Assembly: GCA_021818025.1 (NCBI GenBank)
Contig: JAKAFH010000010.1
Coordinates: forward strand, 1-39,316
Length of the DNA: 39,316 nt
From: Actinomycetes bacterium
GTDB taxonomy: Bacteria > Actinomycetota > Acidimicrobiia > Acidimicrobiales > RAAP-2
Reading direction: 5' to 3'
The notes under the pieces were generated by a model that worked only from the letters and a program-made list of their open reading frames with translations, made no database searches and was not told where the DNA came from. Shown piece by piece: positions 20,561-29,223 of this stretch. The translations under genes and the position numbers were made by a program. Within the stretch, counting starts at the first letter, position 1. Every line of letters starts with the position of its first letter.

Positions 20561-20585
20561 ACACCCCCCTACAATGGGGGAGTGT
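20561..20585 (+). promoter_or_regulatory. tatA promoter: -10 hexamer TACAAT enclosed by an inverted repeat
   Basis: TACAAT (20570-20575) is followed by six bases and GTG 20582, the leaderless arrangement. It is flanked by ACACCCCCC on the left and GGGGG-A-GTGT on the right, which pair over nine base pairs with one bulged A, leaving the hexamer as the loop. In mRNA reading through from lepB this would be a strong hairpin, but no T-run follows, so a factor-independent terminator is not supported. Confidence 0.55.
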
Positions 20586-20998
20586 TCAGCCTGAGCCCGA
20601 TCAAGATCATGGTCATCGTGGCCGTGGTGCTCTTGCTGCTCGGCCCCGACAAGCTGCCCGAGGTCGCCCACAAGCTCGGCGCCAGCTGGCGAGCCCTCAA
20701 ACGGATTCAGGAGCGCGTCGAAGAGGAGGTCCGCGAGGTGATCCCGGACCTGCCGAGCGCGGGGGACATCGCCCGGGTCGTTCGCAGCCCGGTCAACCTG
20801 CTGAACGAGCTCGCCAATCGCGCCGAGGCCCGCGAGGGGATGACGGCGGCCGACCAGACGCCGACCGACGTCACCGAGCCGGTGGGCCCCGCGCGAACGG
20901 TGGACCGATCCTCACCGAGCCCCCTGACGACACCGGTGACGCCACGACCAGCTCCAGTCGTGGACGACTCCTTTCCCGTCGATCCGTCGCTGAACTGA
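20582..20998 (+). CDS. Twin-arginine translocase subunit, TatA/TatB family
   Basis: 138 residues with the standard layout: a membrane helix at about 6-22 (PIKIMVIVAVVLLLLGPDKLPE), the GPDKLPE hinge, an amphipathic helix to about residue 50 (KLGASWRALKRIQERVEEEV), then a Pro/Thr-rich tail. Together with TatC it exports folded proteins carrying twin-arginine signals. TatA and TatB cannot be told apart with certainty here; the long tail and GPDKLPE lean to TatB, but mycobacterial neighbours of tatC are called TatA. GTG 20582 is fixed by TACAAT at six bases. Six bases separate it from tatC. Confidence 0.88.
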   Translation: MFSLSPIKIMVIVAVVLLLLGPDKLPEVAHKLGASWRALKRIQERVEEEVREVIPDLPSAGDIARVVRSPVNLLNELANRAEAREGMTAADQTPTDVTEPVGPARTVDRSSPSPLTTPVTPRPAPVVDDSFPVDPSLN

Positions 20999-21004
20999 CC
21001 GGTC

Positions 21005-21733
21005 GTGTCTAAATTTCGCCAGGCCCAGTCCGGGATGACCCTCGCCGAACACCTCGCCGAGGCCCGGCGCCGCTTCCTGATCGCATCGTCGGCGATCATC
21101 GTGCTCGGCGTCCTCGCGTTCCTGCTCTACTCGCCGATCCTGCGGGTCCTCCAAGAGCCCTACTGTCGCGCCACCCCCAAGCACTGCCTGTTCCTCGTCA
21201 CCAACCCGCTCGACGGGCTGACGTTGCGAATCAAGATCGCGTTCTTCGGCGGCCTGCTCTTCGCCTCACCGATCGTCTTTTGGCACGTGTGGCGCTTCAT
21301 CACCCCGGGACTCAAGGCCGCCGAGCGTCGCTACGCGGTCCCGTTCGTCTCGGCGTCCTTCGCCTTCTTCGCCGCGGGCGTCGGCGTGGCGTACTTCAGC
21401 TTTGGCCACGCGATCAAGTTCCTCCAGTCCATCGGCGGCAGCACGCTCGTCTCGTACTACAACCCGAACCAGTACCTCAGCCTCTTCATCATGATGATGT
21501 TCATCTTCGGGGTAACCTTTGAGTTCCCCGTGGTGCTCGTCGCCCTCGAGCTCGCCCGCATCGTGACCCCGCGCCAGCTGCTGCACTCCTGGCGCTACGC
21601 GCTCATCATCATCACGATCGCCGCGGCGGTCTTCACCCCGAGCGGCGATCCCTTGTCGATGCTCGCGCTCGCGGTGCCCCTGACGGCCTTCTACTTCCTC
21701 GCCATCGGGGCTGGCAAGCTGCTTCGCCGGTGA
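21005..21733 (+). CDS. tatC: Sec-independent translocase subunit TatC
   Basis: 242 residues, six predicted membrane spans. TatC binds the twin-arginine signal. The N-terminal cytoplasmic helix MTLAEHLAEARRRF corresponds to the conserved M-x-L-x-x-H-L-x-E-L-R-x-R motif, and later segments SPIVFWHVWRFITPGLKAAERRY and FGVTFEFPVV are diagnostic, the glutamate of the latter lying in a membrane span. The C-terminal SWRYALIIITIAAAVFTPSGDP is typical. GTG 21005 is near the tatA stop; the end overlaps the helY start (GTGA). Confidence 0.95.
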   Translation: MSKFRQAQSGMTLAEHLAEARRRFLIASSAIIVLGVLAFLLYSPILRVLQEPYCRATPKHCLFLVTNPLDGLTLRIKIAFFGGLLFASPIVFWHVWRFITPGLKAAERRYAVPFVSASFAFFAAGVGVAYFSFGHAIKFLQSIGGSTLVSYYNPNQYLSLFIMMMFIFGVTFEFPVVLVALELARIVTPRQLLHSWRYALIIITIAAAVFTPSGDPLSMLALAVPLTAFYFLAIGAGKLLRR

Positions 21734-23856
21734 AGCCCGACCCCCGAAGAAAGTTCGTCGACGAACTCGGCTTCGGCCTCGACGACTTCCAGCGCGAGGC
21801 ACTCGACGCCTACGACCGCGGGGTCAACGTCCTCGTGAGCGCCCCGACGGGATCAGGCAAGACCCTGATCGCGACCTACGCGATCACCCGGACCATCGAG
21901 GGCGCGCGGCGCGCCTTCTACACCACACCCCTGAAGGCCCTCTCGAACCAGAAGTACCACGAGCTCGTCGACCGATTCGGTGCCGAGCGCGTCGGGCTGC
22001 TGACGGGTGACACCTCGATCAACCGCGGCGCGGCGATCGTCGTCATGACGACTGAGGTGCTGCGCAACATGCTGCTCACGGACTCGGGCCAGCTGCGTTC
22101 GCTGGGTCTCGTGGTGCTCGACGAGGTGCACTACCTCCAAGATCCCTACCGCGGCGGCGTCTGGGAGGAGGTCCTCATCCTCACGCCCCAGGCGGTGCGG
22201 TTCGTCGCGCTCTCGGCGACGGTGGGCAACGCCAACTTCCTCGGTGAGTGGTTCAGCGAGGTCCGCGGCCCCACCGCCGTCGTGATCGAGGCGAACCGGC
22301 CGATCACCCTGCACAACCACGTGGCCGTCGTGCGCCGCGGCCAGAGCGCCGCTGAGATCGAGGACCTGCTCGTTGAGGGTCGCCTCGCCGACGGTGCGCG
22401 CCGCATCGACAACCTGATGAAGTCGTCGCGCAAGTTCCGTCCGGGTCCCAAGTGGCGCGGAGCGAAGTCGTCGGCCCCGCCGCCGCCCTTTCGCACGCCC
22501 CGGCGCAGTGAACTACTCCACGCCCTCGCGAACGACGACCTGTTGCCCGCGATCGTCTTCATCTTCTCGCGCGCGGCCTGTGACGACGCGGTCTCGCAGT
22601 GCCGGCGCGACGGGCTGCGATTCACCTCGAGCGACGATCGCGTCGAGATCGAGCGAATCGCCAACCTACGCCTCGCGAGCTTCACCGACGACGAGTTGCG
22701 CGCGCTCGAGTACGGCGAGTTCATCGAGGGGCTCTCGCGCGGGCTCGCCGCGCACCACGCCGGGATGGTCCCGGCCTTTCGCGAGATCGTGGAGGCCTGC
22801 TTCGAGCGCAACCTGCTCGGCGCGGTCTTCGCGACCGAGACCCTGGCCCTCGGGGTCAACATGCCGGCGCGCTCGGTCGCCCTCGAGCGCTTCACGAAGT
22901 ACTCCGACGCGGGCCGCCAGTTCCTCACGAGCGCCGAGTACTCCCAGATGACCGGTCGAGCGGGACGTCGAGGACTCGATGACGAGGGCCACGCCATCGT
23001 CTGCTTCAGTCCCGACATTGCCCTGCACGACGTCGGTCGCGTCGCGCTCGCGGCCCCGGGCGACCTGCACTCGTCCTTTCGCCCGACCTACAACTTCACC
23101 GCCAACCTGATCAACCACTTCGACGAGCCGACCGCAACCGAGGTCGTCGAGCGCTCGTACGCCCAGTTCGAGGCCACGCGACGGCGCGGGAGCTCCACTC
23201 GGAGCCTGAGCGAGCAGTTGCGCTCGCGTCACCACGTCCTCGAAGCCCTCGGCTACGCCGAAGGCTGGCGGCTCAACGCCGACGGCCAGATTCTGCGCGC
23301 CCTCTATCACGAGAGCGACCTGCTCGTTGCCGAGGCCCTGCGAGCGGGGCTCTTTGACGGCCTGGACGCCGCCGCCTTCGCCGGGCTCGCGTCCTGCTTC
23401 GTCTACGAGCCGCGACGGGCTCGGCGCGCGCCCAACGCCGCCAAGGCCGTCTCGACCAAGAAGCGCCGGACGATCCCGGACCGTTTGGGCAATGACCGTC
23501 GCATCTCGCTCGACGAGCGTCTGCGGGCGCTCGGCGTCATCGCCGCGACCGTGCGCCAAGCCGAGGACCAGTTCCAGGTGCCCCACGGTCGCGATCCCGA
23601 TGGCGCCTTCGCCACGACGATCGCCGCCTGGTCGAGGGGGGCGCCACTGGGCACGGTGCTCGACGTCGCGGACGTCGAGATCGGCCAGACGTCCCCGGGG
23701 GACTTCGTGCGCATCGCCAAGCAGGTGGCTGACCTGTGCGAGCAGTTGGCGCGGCTTAACCAGCTCGGCGACGTCGCCGACCAGGCGGCACTCGCGCGCG
23801 ATTCGGTGGTGCGCAGCGTCGTCGCCAGCGCCACGACGGTCCACCCCTTGGCCTAA
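21730..23856 (+). CDS. helY: HelY-type DEVH-box RNA helicase (Ski2/Mtr4-like)
   Basis: 708 residues. ATP-dependent helicase of superfamily 2, related to Ski2/Mtr4; its bacterial RNA substrate is not well defined. Motif I APTGSGKT is at 38-45, motif II DEVH at 131-134, motif III SATVGN follows, and the C-terminal helicase motifs include HHAGMVPAFRE, ATETLALGVNMPA and QMTGRAGRRGLD. The mycobacterial HelY is about 900 residues, so this version is clearly shorter and lacks part of the C-terminal region. GTG 21730 overlaps the tatC TGA. The tatA-tatC-helY order matches mycobacteria. Confidence 0.92.
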   Translation: MKPDPRRKFVDELGFGLDDFQREALDAYDRGVNVLVSAPTGSGKTLIATYAITRTIEGARRAFYTTPLKALSNQKYHELVDRFGAERVGLLTGDTSINRGAAIVVMTTEVLRNMLLTDSGQLRSLGLVVLDEVHYLQDPYRGGVWEEVLILTPQAVRFVALSATVGNANFLGEWFSEVRGPTAVVIEANRPITLHNHVAVVRRGQSAAEIEDLLVEGRLADGARRIDNLMKSSRKFRPGPKWRGAKSSAPPPPFRTPRRSELLHALANDDLLPAIVFIFSRAACDDAVSQCRRDGLRFTSSDDRVEIERIANLRLASFTDDELRALEYGEFIEGLSRGLAAHHAGMVPAFREIVEACFERNLLGAVFATETLALGVNMPARSVALERFTKYSDAGRQFLTSAEYSQMTGRAGRRGLDDEGHAIVCFSPDIALHDVGRVALAAPGDLHSSFRPTYNFTANLINHFDEPTATEVVERSYAQFEATRRRGSSTRSLSEQLRSRHHVLEALGYAEGWRLNADGQILRALYHESDLLVAEALRAGLFDGLDAAAFAGLASCFVYEPRRARRAPNAAKAVSTKKRRTIPDRLGNDRRISLDERLRALGVIAATVRQAEDQFQVPHGRDPDGAFATTIAAWSRGAPLGTVLDVADVEIGQTSPGDFVRIAKQVADLCEQLARLNQLGDVADQAALARDSVVRSVVASATTVHPLA

Positions 23857-23865
23857 AAGCGGCCC

Positions 23866-23871
23866 TAATGT
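23866..23871 (+). promoter_or_regulatory. Possible -10 hexamer TAATGT for the ThyX-like gene
   Basis: TAATGT lies nine bases before ATG 23881, giving a predicted leader of only about three bases. This is looser than the six-base spacing elsewhere, so confidence is low. Confidence 0.3.
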
Positions 23872-23880
23872 CTACGTGTC

Positions 23881-25509
23881 ATGCACGCTTATGTCGCGGA
23901 AGAGTTCACCGGGGCCGAGCGCACAGTGTTACGCCGCTACTTCACGAATTTGGACGGTCCGGTCTTCGCCCTGGTCAACCTACCCGAGGTGGTCAAGGGC
24001 GCGCTGTTCGCCCGGTATTCGCGCGCGACCAAGAGCCTGCGTCGGCTCTTCTTGGACGAGTTCGTCGGGGACCTCGACCTGACCGGGGACGCGTCGATTG
24101 ACGCCACGATCGGCGTCGGGCACGCCGACGAGCTCTACCAGCGAATCTTCTTCGAGTACGGCGACGACTCGGTGGCCCAGCTCGGCGGGGTCCACCTGGC
24201 CTGTGAACAGGCGAGCAACGTGCTGACCAAGGTCCTCGAGCGCGGCCGGCTGATGAGCTATCTCGAGCAATCGACGCGTTACCTCGGCTACGACCGCCGG
24301 CTCGCCAACGGCCACTACCGCTTCTATCGCGATCACGACGTGCTCGAGTCGCGTTTCGGCGCTCGCTACGTCGGCGAGATGGACCGGATGTTCGACACCT
24401 ACGCGGCGCTGCTGCCGCGGATGACCGAGTGGCTGAGCGTGCGCTACCCCAAGACCGCCGAGGACACCGACTTCGTCTACCGCCAGGCCATCCGGGCCAA
24501 GGCCCTCGACGCCGTGCGGGGCCTGCTGCCCGCGAGCGCGCTCTCGAACCTCGGCATCTACGGCTCGGGCCAGGCCTACGAGAACCTGCTGTTGCGTATG
24601 CGCGCCCACCCGCTGCCCGAGGCCAACCACTACGCCGGCCTGATGCAGCGCGAGCTCGAGAAGGTCATCCCGTCCTTCCTCAAGCGTCTCGACGTGCCCG
24701 AGCGCGGCGGGGAGTGGGTCACCTACCTCGCCGAGCAGCGCACACGCACGACGGCCCTGCTCGAGCGGTGGGGGACGCCCGAGATCGAGAGCGCCGAGGA
24801 CGCCGCGCGCGTGCGACTCATCGACTTCGACCCCGACGGCGAGCGCCGCGTGCTCGAGGCGATCGTCTTTGAGACCGCGGGCGTATCGACCGGCGCCGCG
24901 GCGGCGACGGTGGCATCGCTCACGCTGACCCAGCGAGCCGAACTCCTGGCTTCCTACGTGGGCGAGCGCCGGAACCGACGCCACCGGCCGGGTCGCGCCT
25001 TCGAGCAGACGGCCTACCAGTTCGAGTTGGTGACCGACTACGGCGCCTTTCGTGACCTCCAGCGCCACCGGCTCGCCACGATCGAGTGGCAGGCCCTGTC
25101 GCCGGACCTCGGCTTCGAGGTGCCCGAGGTGGTCGCGAGCGCCGGACTGGCCCAGCCCTACGTCGAGTCCCTGGAGCGCTCGGCCGAGCTCGCGCGCGAC
25201 CTCGCCGAGGAGTTCCCCGTCCAGAGCCAGTACTGCGTCGCACTGGCCTTTAACGTCCGCTACCGGATCCTGATGAACGCCCGTGAGGCGATGCACCTCA
25301 TCGAACTGCGCTCGAGCCCCCAGGGCCACCCGAGCTACCGGCGCGTCGCCCACGAGATGGCCCAGCTCATCAGGACCCAGGCCCGCCACGGGCTGATCGC
25401 CGATTCTATGGCGTTTGTAGACTATTCGGACACCGACCTGGAGCGGCTCGAGGCCGAGCGACGCGCCGAGCGGGCCCGCGCCGAGCGCGCCGGGCCGGGA
25501 CTTTCGTAA
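23881..25509 (+). CDS. Double-domain ThyX-like protein (FAD-dependent thymidylate synthase family)
   Basis: 542 residues, about twice a normal ThyX, which methylates dUMP using FAD, NADPH and methylenetetrahydrofolate. Both halves look like ThyX. The N-terminal half (about 20-270) has RGRLMSYLEQSTRY at 121-134, aligning with the ThyX motif R-H-R-x7-S-x-R-Y: His has become Gly, while the Ser (S131) and RY are kept. The C-terminal half (about 330-515) has LQRHRLATIEWQALSP, keeping RHR at 395-397 but with Ala405 at the Ser position and no RY. It ends with N-x-R...AMHLIELR, the usual ThyX C-terminal motif. Whether it makes dTMP, or is a regulatory or other flavoenzyme, cannot be decided. Similar long proteins are annotated as ThyX in other bacteria. 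It stands alone, between helY and DUF4193. Confidence 0.8.
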   Translation: MHAYVAEEFTGAERTVLRRYFTNLDGPVFALVNLPEVVKGALFARYSRATKSLRRLFLDEFVGDLDLTGDASIDATIGVGHADELYQRIFFEYGDDSVAQLGGVHLACEQASNVLTKVLERGRLMSYLEQSTRYLGYDRRLANGHYRFYRDHDVLESRFGARYVGEMDRMFDTYAALLPRMTEWLSVRYPKTAEDTDFVYRQAIRAKALDAVRGLLPASALSNLGIYGSGQAYENLLLRMRAHPLPEANHYAGLMQRELEKVIPSFLKRLDVPERGGEWVTYLAEQRTRTTALLERWGTPEIESAEDAARVRLIDFDPDGERRVLEAIVFETAGVSTGAAAATVASLTLTQRAELLASYVGERRNRRHRPGRAFEQTAYQFELVTDYGAFRDLQRHRLATIEWQALSPDLGFEVPEVVASAGLAQPYVESLERSAELARDLAEEFPVQSQYCVALAFNVRYRILMNAREAMHLIELRSSPQGHPSYRRVAHEMAQLIRTQARHGLIADSMAFVDYSDTDLERLEAERRAERARAERAGPGLS

Positions 25510-25549
25510 CAGATTCGCCAGGGTCACGCACGCCGGCGCGAAAAGGTTC

Positions 25550-25555
25550 TACACT
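25550..25555 (+). promoter_or_regulatory. Putative -10 hexamer TACACT of the DUF4193 gene, with leader
   Basis: TACACT would start transcription near 25562 and give a leader of about 19 bases with GAGAGGGA five bases before ATG 25581. This is one of the few leadered genes here. Confidence 0.5.
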
Positions 25556-25580
25556 GCCAGCGCTACTGAGAGGGAATTAG

Positions 25581-26051
25581 ATGGTGCGCGACAGCGAAAA
25601 CGACGAAGTATTCGACGAAGAGGAGCTGGCCGAGGGCTTCGACGAGGAGATCGTGGGCGAGGACATCGACGCCGACGAGATCGACGGCGATGACCTCGAC
25701 GTCGACGAGCTCGAGGTCGACGAGGCCGCCGAAGACGCTGATCTGGTTGAGGATGCCGCCGACGAGGAGGGCGACGTCGTCGAAGCGGCCGTGGCCATCA
25801 TCGACGACGACGACGTCGTGGACGACTCGGACGTGGAACTGGCCCTGGACGAGGTATTGGCCGAGACGATCCTTCGCACCAGCGTGCCCGAGGACGACGA
25901 CGAGGTCAGCGACCCCGAACTCGGCGTGGACCTCACCGAGGCCATCTTGCCCAAGCAAGACGACGAATTCCGCTGCTCGTCGTGCCGGTTGCTCAAGAAG
26001 ACGAGCCAGCTCGCCGACGCCGCGCACATGCTCTGTCGCGACTGCGTCTAG
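25581..26051 (+). CDS. DUF4193-family acidic protein with C-terminal four-cysteine motif
   Basis: 156 residues. The C-terminus (ILPKQDDEFRCSSCRLLKK, then LCRDCV) matches the actinobacterial DUF4193 family, with C132-x2-C135 and C152-x2-C155 forming a probable zinc knuckle. The first 120 residues are extremely acidic (long Asp/Glu runs) and surely disordered. Usual family members are near 100 residues, so the acidic part is about half again as long. Function is unknown; the zinc knuckle plus acidic tail resembles small RNA-polymerase- or ribosome-associated proteins, which is only a resemblance. Start chosen by the GAGAGGGA ribosome-binding site. Confidence 0.88.
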   Translation: MVRDSENDEVFDEEELAEGFDEEIVGEDIDADEIDGDDLDVDELEVDEAAEDADLVEDAADEEGDVVEAAVAIIDDDDVVDDSDVELALDEVLAETILRTSVPEDDDEVSDPELGVDLTEAILPKQDDEFRCSSCRLLKKTSQLADAAHMLCRDCV

Positions 26052-26070
26052 TCGAGGGTCAGCGGACGGC

Positions 26071-26466
26071 ATGATCGAACGCGTCAGCGCCCCCGCGGTG
26101 GCGCTGAGCGCAGCCTGGCGCGACGCCTTCGAGGGCGTGCGGGCCCGCCGCGGCGGTGCTCGCTACCTCGTCGACCTCCTCGAGGGTGCCGAACCCGACG
26201 CCGCCCTCGATGCGTTCGCCGCAGCGGGCGAGCTGTGGTGCGATGACGTCTCGTCCTTGCTCGTCGTGCGCCGCCAGGTGATCGTCGCGCTCTACGTCGC
26301 GCCCGCCAACCGGCGCCGGGGGAGGGGACGGGCGCTCGTTTCGTTCGCGCGCACGGGCGAACCCCAGGCACGCGATGCGCTGGCCCTGCCCGGTGACCGG
26401 GCGACGAAAGCCCTCTATGAGTCCGTGGGCTGGAAGGCCCGCCTGCTTACGCTGGGCGACGAGTAG
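26071..26466 (+). CDS. GNAT-like acetyltransferase, probably degenerate
   Basis: 131 residues. The second half has the GNAT layout: a strand (VIVALYVAPANRRRGRGRALVSFA) corresponding to motif A, with R/Q-x-x-G-x-G/A appearing as RRRGRGRA, and then GDRATKALYESVGW, the motif B segment. The N-terminal half is poorly conserved with the family. A substrate cannot be assigned. ATG 26071 lies 19 bases after the DUF4193 stop, so the two may be cotranscribed. The last 20 bases overlap the convergent minus-strand gene. Confidence 0.65.
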   Translation: MIERVSAPAVALSAAWRDAFEGVRARRGGARYLVDLLEGAEPDAALDAFAAAGELWCDDVSSLLVVRRQVIVALYVAPANRRRGRGRALVSFARTGEPQARDALALPGDRATKALYESVGWKARLLTLGDE

Positions 26467-27769
26467 CCGGGCGTCGCGCCGGGCGCGCGATCGGCGGCGG
26501 CGGCGGGACCTTCATGCCGAGCAACTTGGCGAGCTCGGGGATGGCGCCCGCGTTCTTCACCGCGAGGGCGTGGCTCTCGGGGTCGTCGGGGATGCCCACC
26601 GGCTTGATGTTGCGCCGGATCGAGGTCTCGACAGCCAGGGTCACAATCTCGCGCCAGCGCGCCGGATCCTGCTCGGCGGTGAGTGACGAGGAGACCAGGG
26701 CGATCACCTTGGCCGCCATCTCGGCACTGACGCGCGTGGACATGTCCGGCGGGCGGATCACCAGTTCCAGCGAGGTGACCGGGTTCGACGCCTCGATCGC
26801 GGCCTCGAGCTTCTCGGCCCACTGCGTGCGCAGCGTCTCGAGGCGAGCGGTGAGCGACGCCTGGAGCTCCTTCAGCTGGGCTCGCGCCTCGTCATCGAGC
26901 GAGACGGTCTTGGCCGAAGTCACCACGGCGCGTAGGTCGCGCAGGCGCAGCTCGCGCCCGGCGGCGATGCCGCCAGCCGCGCGGTCCTTCCACATGGCCA
27001 GGTTCGTCCGGCCGAGCAGGTCTTCGGCGATGCGGTCGATGGTCACCGGGTCGATCGTCGCACGACCCTGGGCCGTGGCGTTCTTGTTCTGCTCGGCGAC
27101 CGCCGCGCGCACCGCGGGGATGCCGCCGCGCAGCAACTGCTCGGCGACGGGCAGCTGCTCGGGCGACAAGGTCGCGAGCAGCGCGTTGCGGTGCGTCGTC
27201 GTGACCGGGGGACCGACCGGACGGGGTGGGCGCTGGGGCCGCGCGTCACGGCCACCCGGGCGCGCTGCGCGGCTCGTGCGCTCGGGACGCTCAGTGCGCT
27301 CGGGACGCTCGGACCGCGGTGGCCGCTCACTGCGCTCGCCGGCGGCACCGTCGCGCGCGGGTCGGTTCGACGGCCGGCGCGACTCGTCGCGGCGTGCGCC
27401 GTCACGTCCGGTACCGCGACCGCCACGCGCGCCGTCGCGCGCACCATCACGATCGCTGTCGCGGCGCGGTCCGCGGCCCTTGGAGGCGTAGGTGACGACC
27501 ACGTCGGGCACGGGCTTGGTGCTGGGCAGCAGTTCGATGCGCTCCTTGCGCGGGTCGAGCGGCGACGCGGTCTTGGGCGGCATGACCGAGATGACCTCGA
27601 GGCCCTCCATGTACTGCTCGACGTCGGCCCGGTAGACACTACCGACGACGGGGCCACCGGGCACCAGGTCGACGTTGAGCACCCCCTTGGGCATCTTCGC
27701 GCCGGCCGCGCGCCACGTGGCGACGTCACCCTGCAAACTGGTTATTTCGATCTCGATGCGACGAGGCAT
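26447..27769 (-). CDS. Unknown protein with conserved ends and a disordered Arg-rich middle (440 aa)
   Basis: Three parts are visible. Residues 1-95 look folded (alternating strands, many Val and Ile). Residues about 98-190 are low-complexity, rich in Arg, Asp, Gly, Glu and Pro, with short repeats such as RSERPERTERPERT and DGARDGARGGRG. Residues 191-440 are mostly helical and contain LKELQASLTARLETLRTQWAEK, a probable coiled coil. It ends in a Pro/Arg tail. There are no cysteines, membrane spans or signal peptide. The RG/RD-rich middle suggests nucleic-acid binding, which is inference. I do not recognise the family. ATG 27769 has TAGATT eight bases upstream. Confidence 0.75.
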   Translation of the reverse strand: MPRRIEIEITSLQGDVATWRAAGAKMPKGVLNVDLVPGGPVVGSVYRADVEQYMEGLEVISVMPPKTASPLDPRKERIELLPSTKPVPDVVVTYASKGRGPRRDSDRDGARDGARGGRGTGRDGARRDESRRPSNRPARDGAAGERSERPPRSERPERTERPERTSRAARPGGRDARPQRPPRPVGPPVTTTHRNALLATLSPEQLPVAEQLLRGGIPAVRAAVAEQNKNATAQGRATIDPVTIDRIAEDLLGRTNLAMWKDRAAGGIAAGRELRLRDLRAVVTSAKTVSLDDEARAQLKELQASLTARLETLRTQWAEKLEAAIEASNPVTSLELVIRPPDMSTRVSAEMAAKVIALVSSSLTAEQDPARWREIVTLAVETSIRRNIKPVGIPDDPESHALAVKNAGAIPELAKLLGMKVPPPPPIARPARRPATRRPA

Positions 27770-27777
27770 AGGGCACT

Positions 27778-27783
27778 AATCTA
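27778..27783 (-). promoter_or_regulatory. -10 hexamer TAGATT of the 440-residue protein gene
   Basis: TAGATT on the minus strand, eight bases before ATG 27769, so the mRNA would have a leader of at most one or two bases. The divergent hexamer for the protease gene is 61 bases away. Confidence 0.4.
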
Positions 27784-27843
27784 CTCGGTTTCGTCATGGC
27801 GAACATTTCGCTTGCCTTTAGTCGCTTTTTACGTTGTGATGCC

Positions 27844-27849
27844 TAGCAT
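27844..27849 (+). promoter_or_regulatory. -10 hexamer TAGCAT of the HtrA-like gene, leaderless arrangement
   Basis: TAGCAT, six bases (GAACCC), then GTG 27856. The ATG inside the hexamer region at 27848 is out of frame with the protein. Confidence 0.6.
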
Positions 27850-27855
27850 GAACCC

Positions 27856-29219
<1,364 letters not shown>

Positions 29220-29223
<4 letters not shown>

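Noticed and set aside
18372-20564. Minus-strand open frame (730 codons) opposite pafA and lepB
   Set aside because: Antisense shadow of pafA and lepB; low-complexity Val/Asp/Arg/Gly composition and no recognisable domain.
23980-25527. Minus-strand open frame (515 codons) opposite the ThyX-like gene
   Set aside because: Shadow frame; the plus strand has clear ThyX-type motifs and a plausible start.
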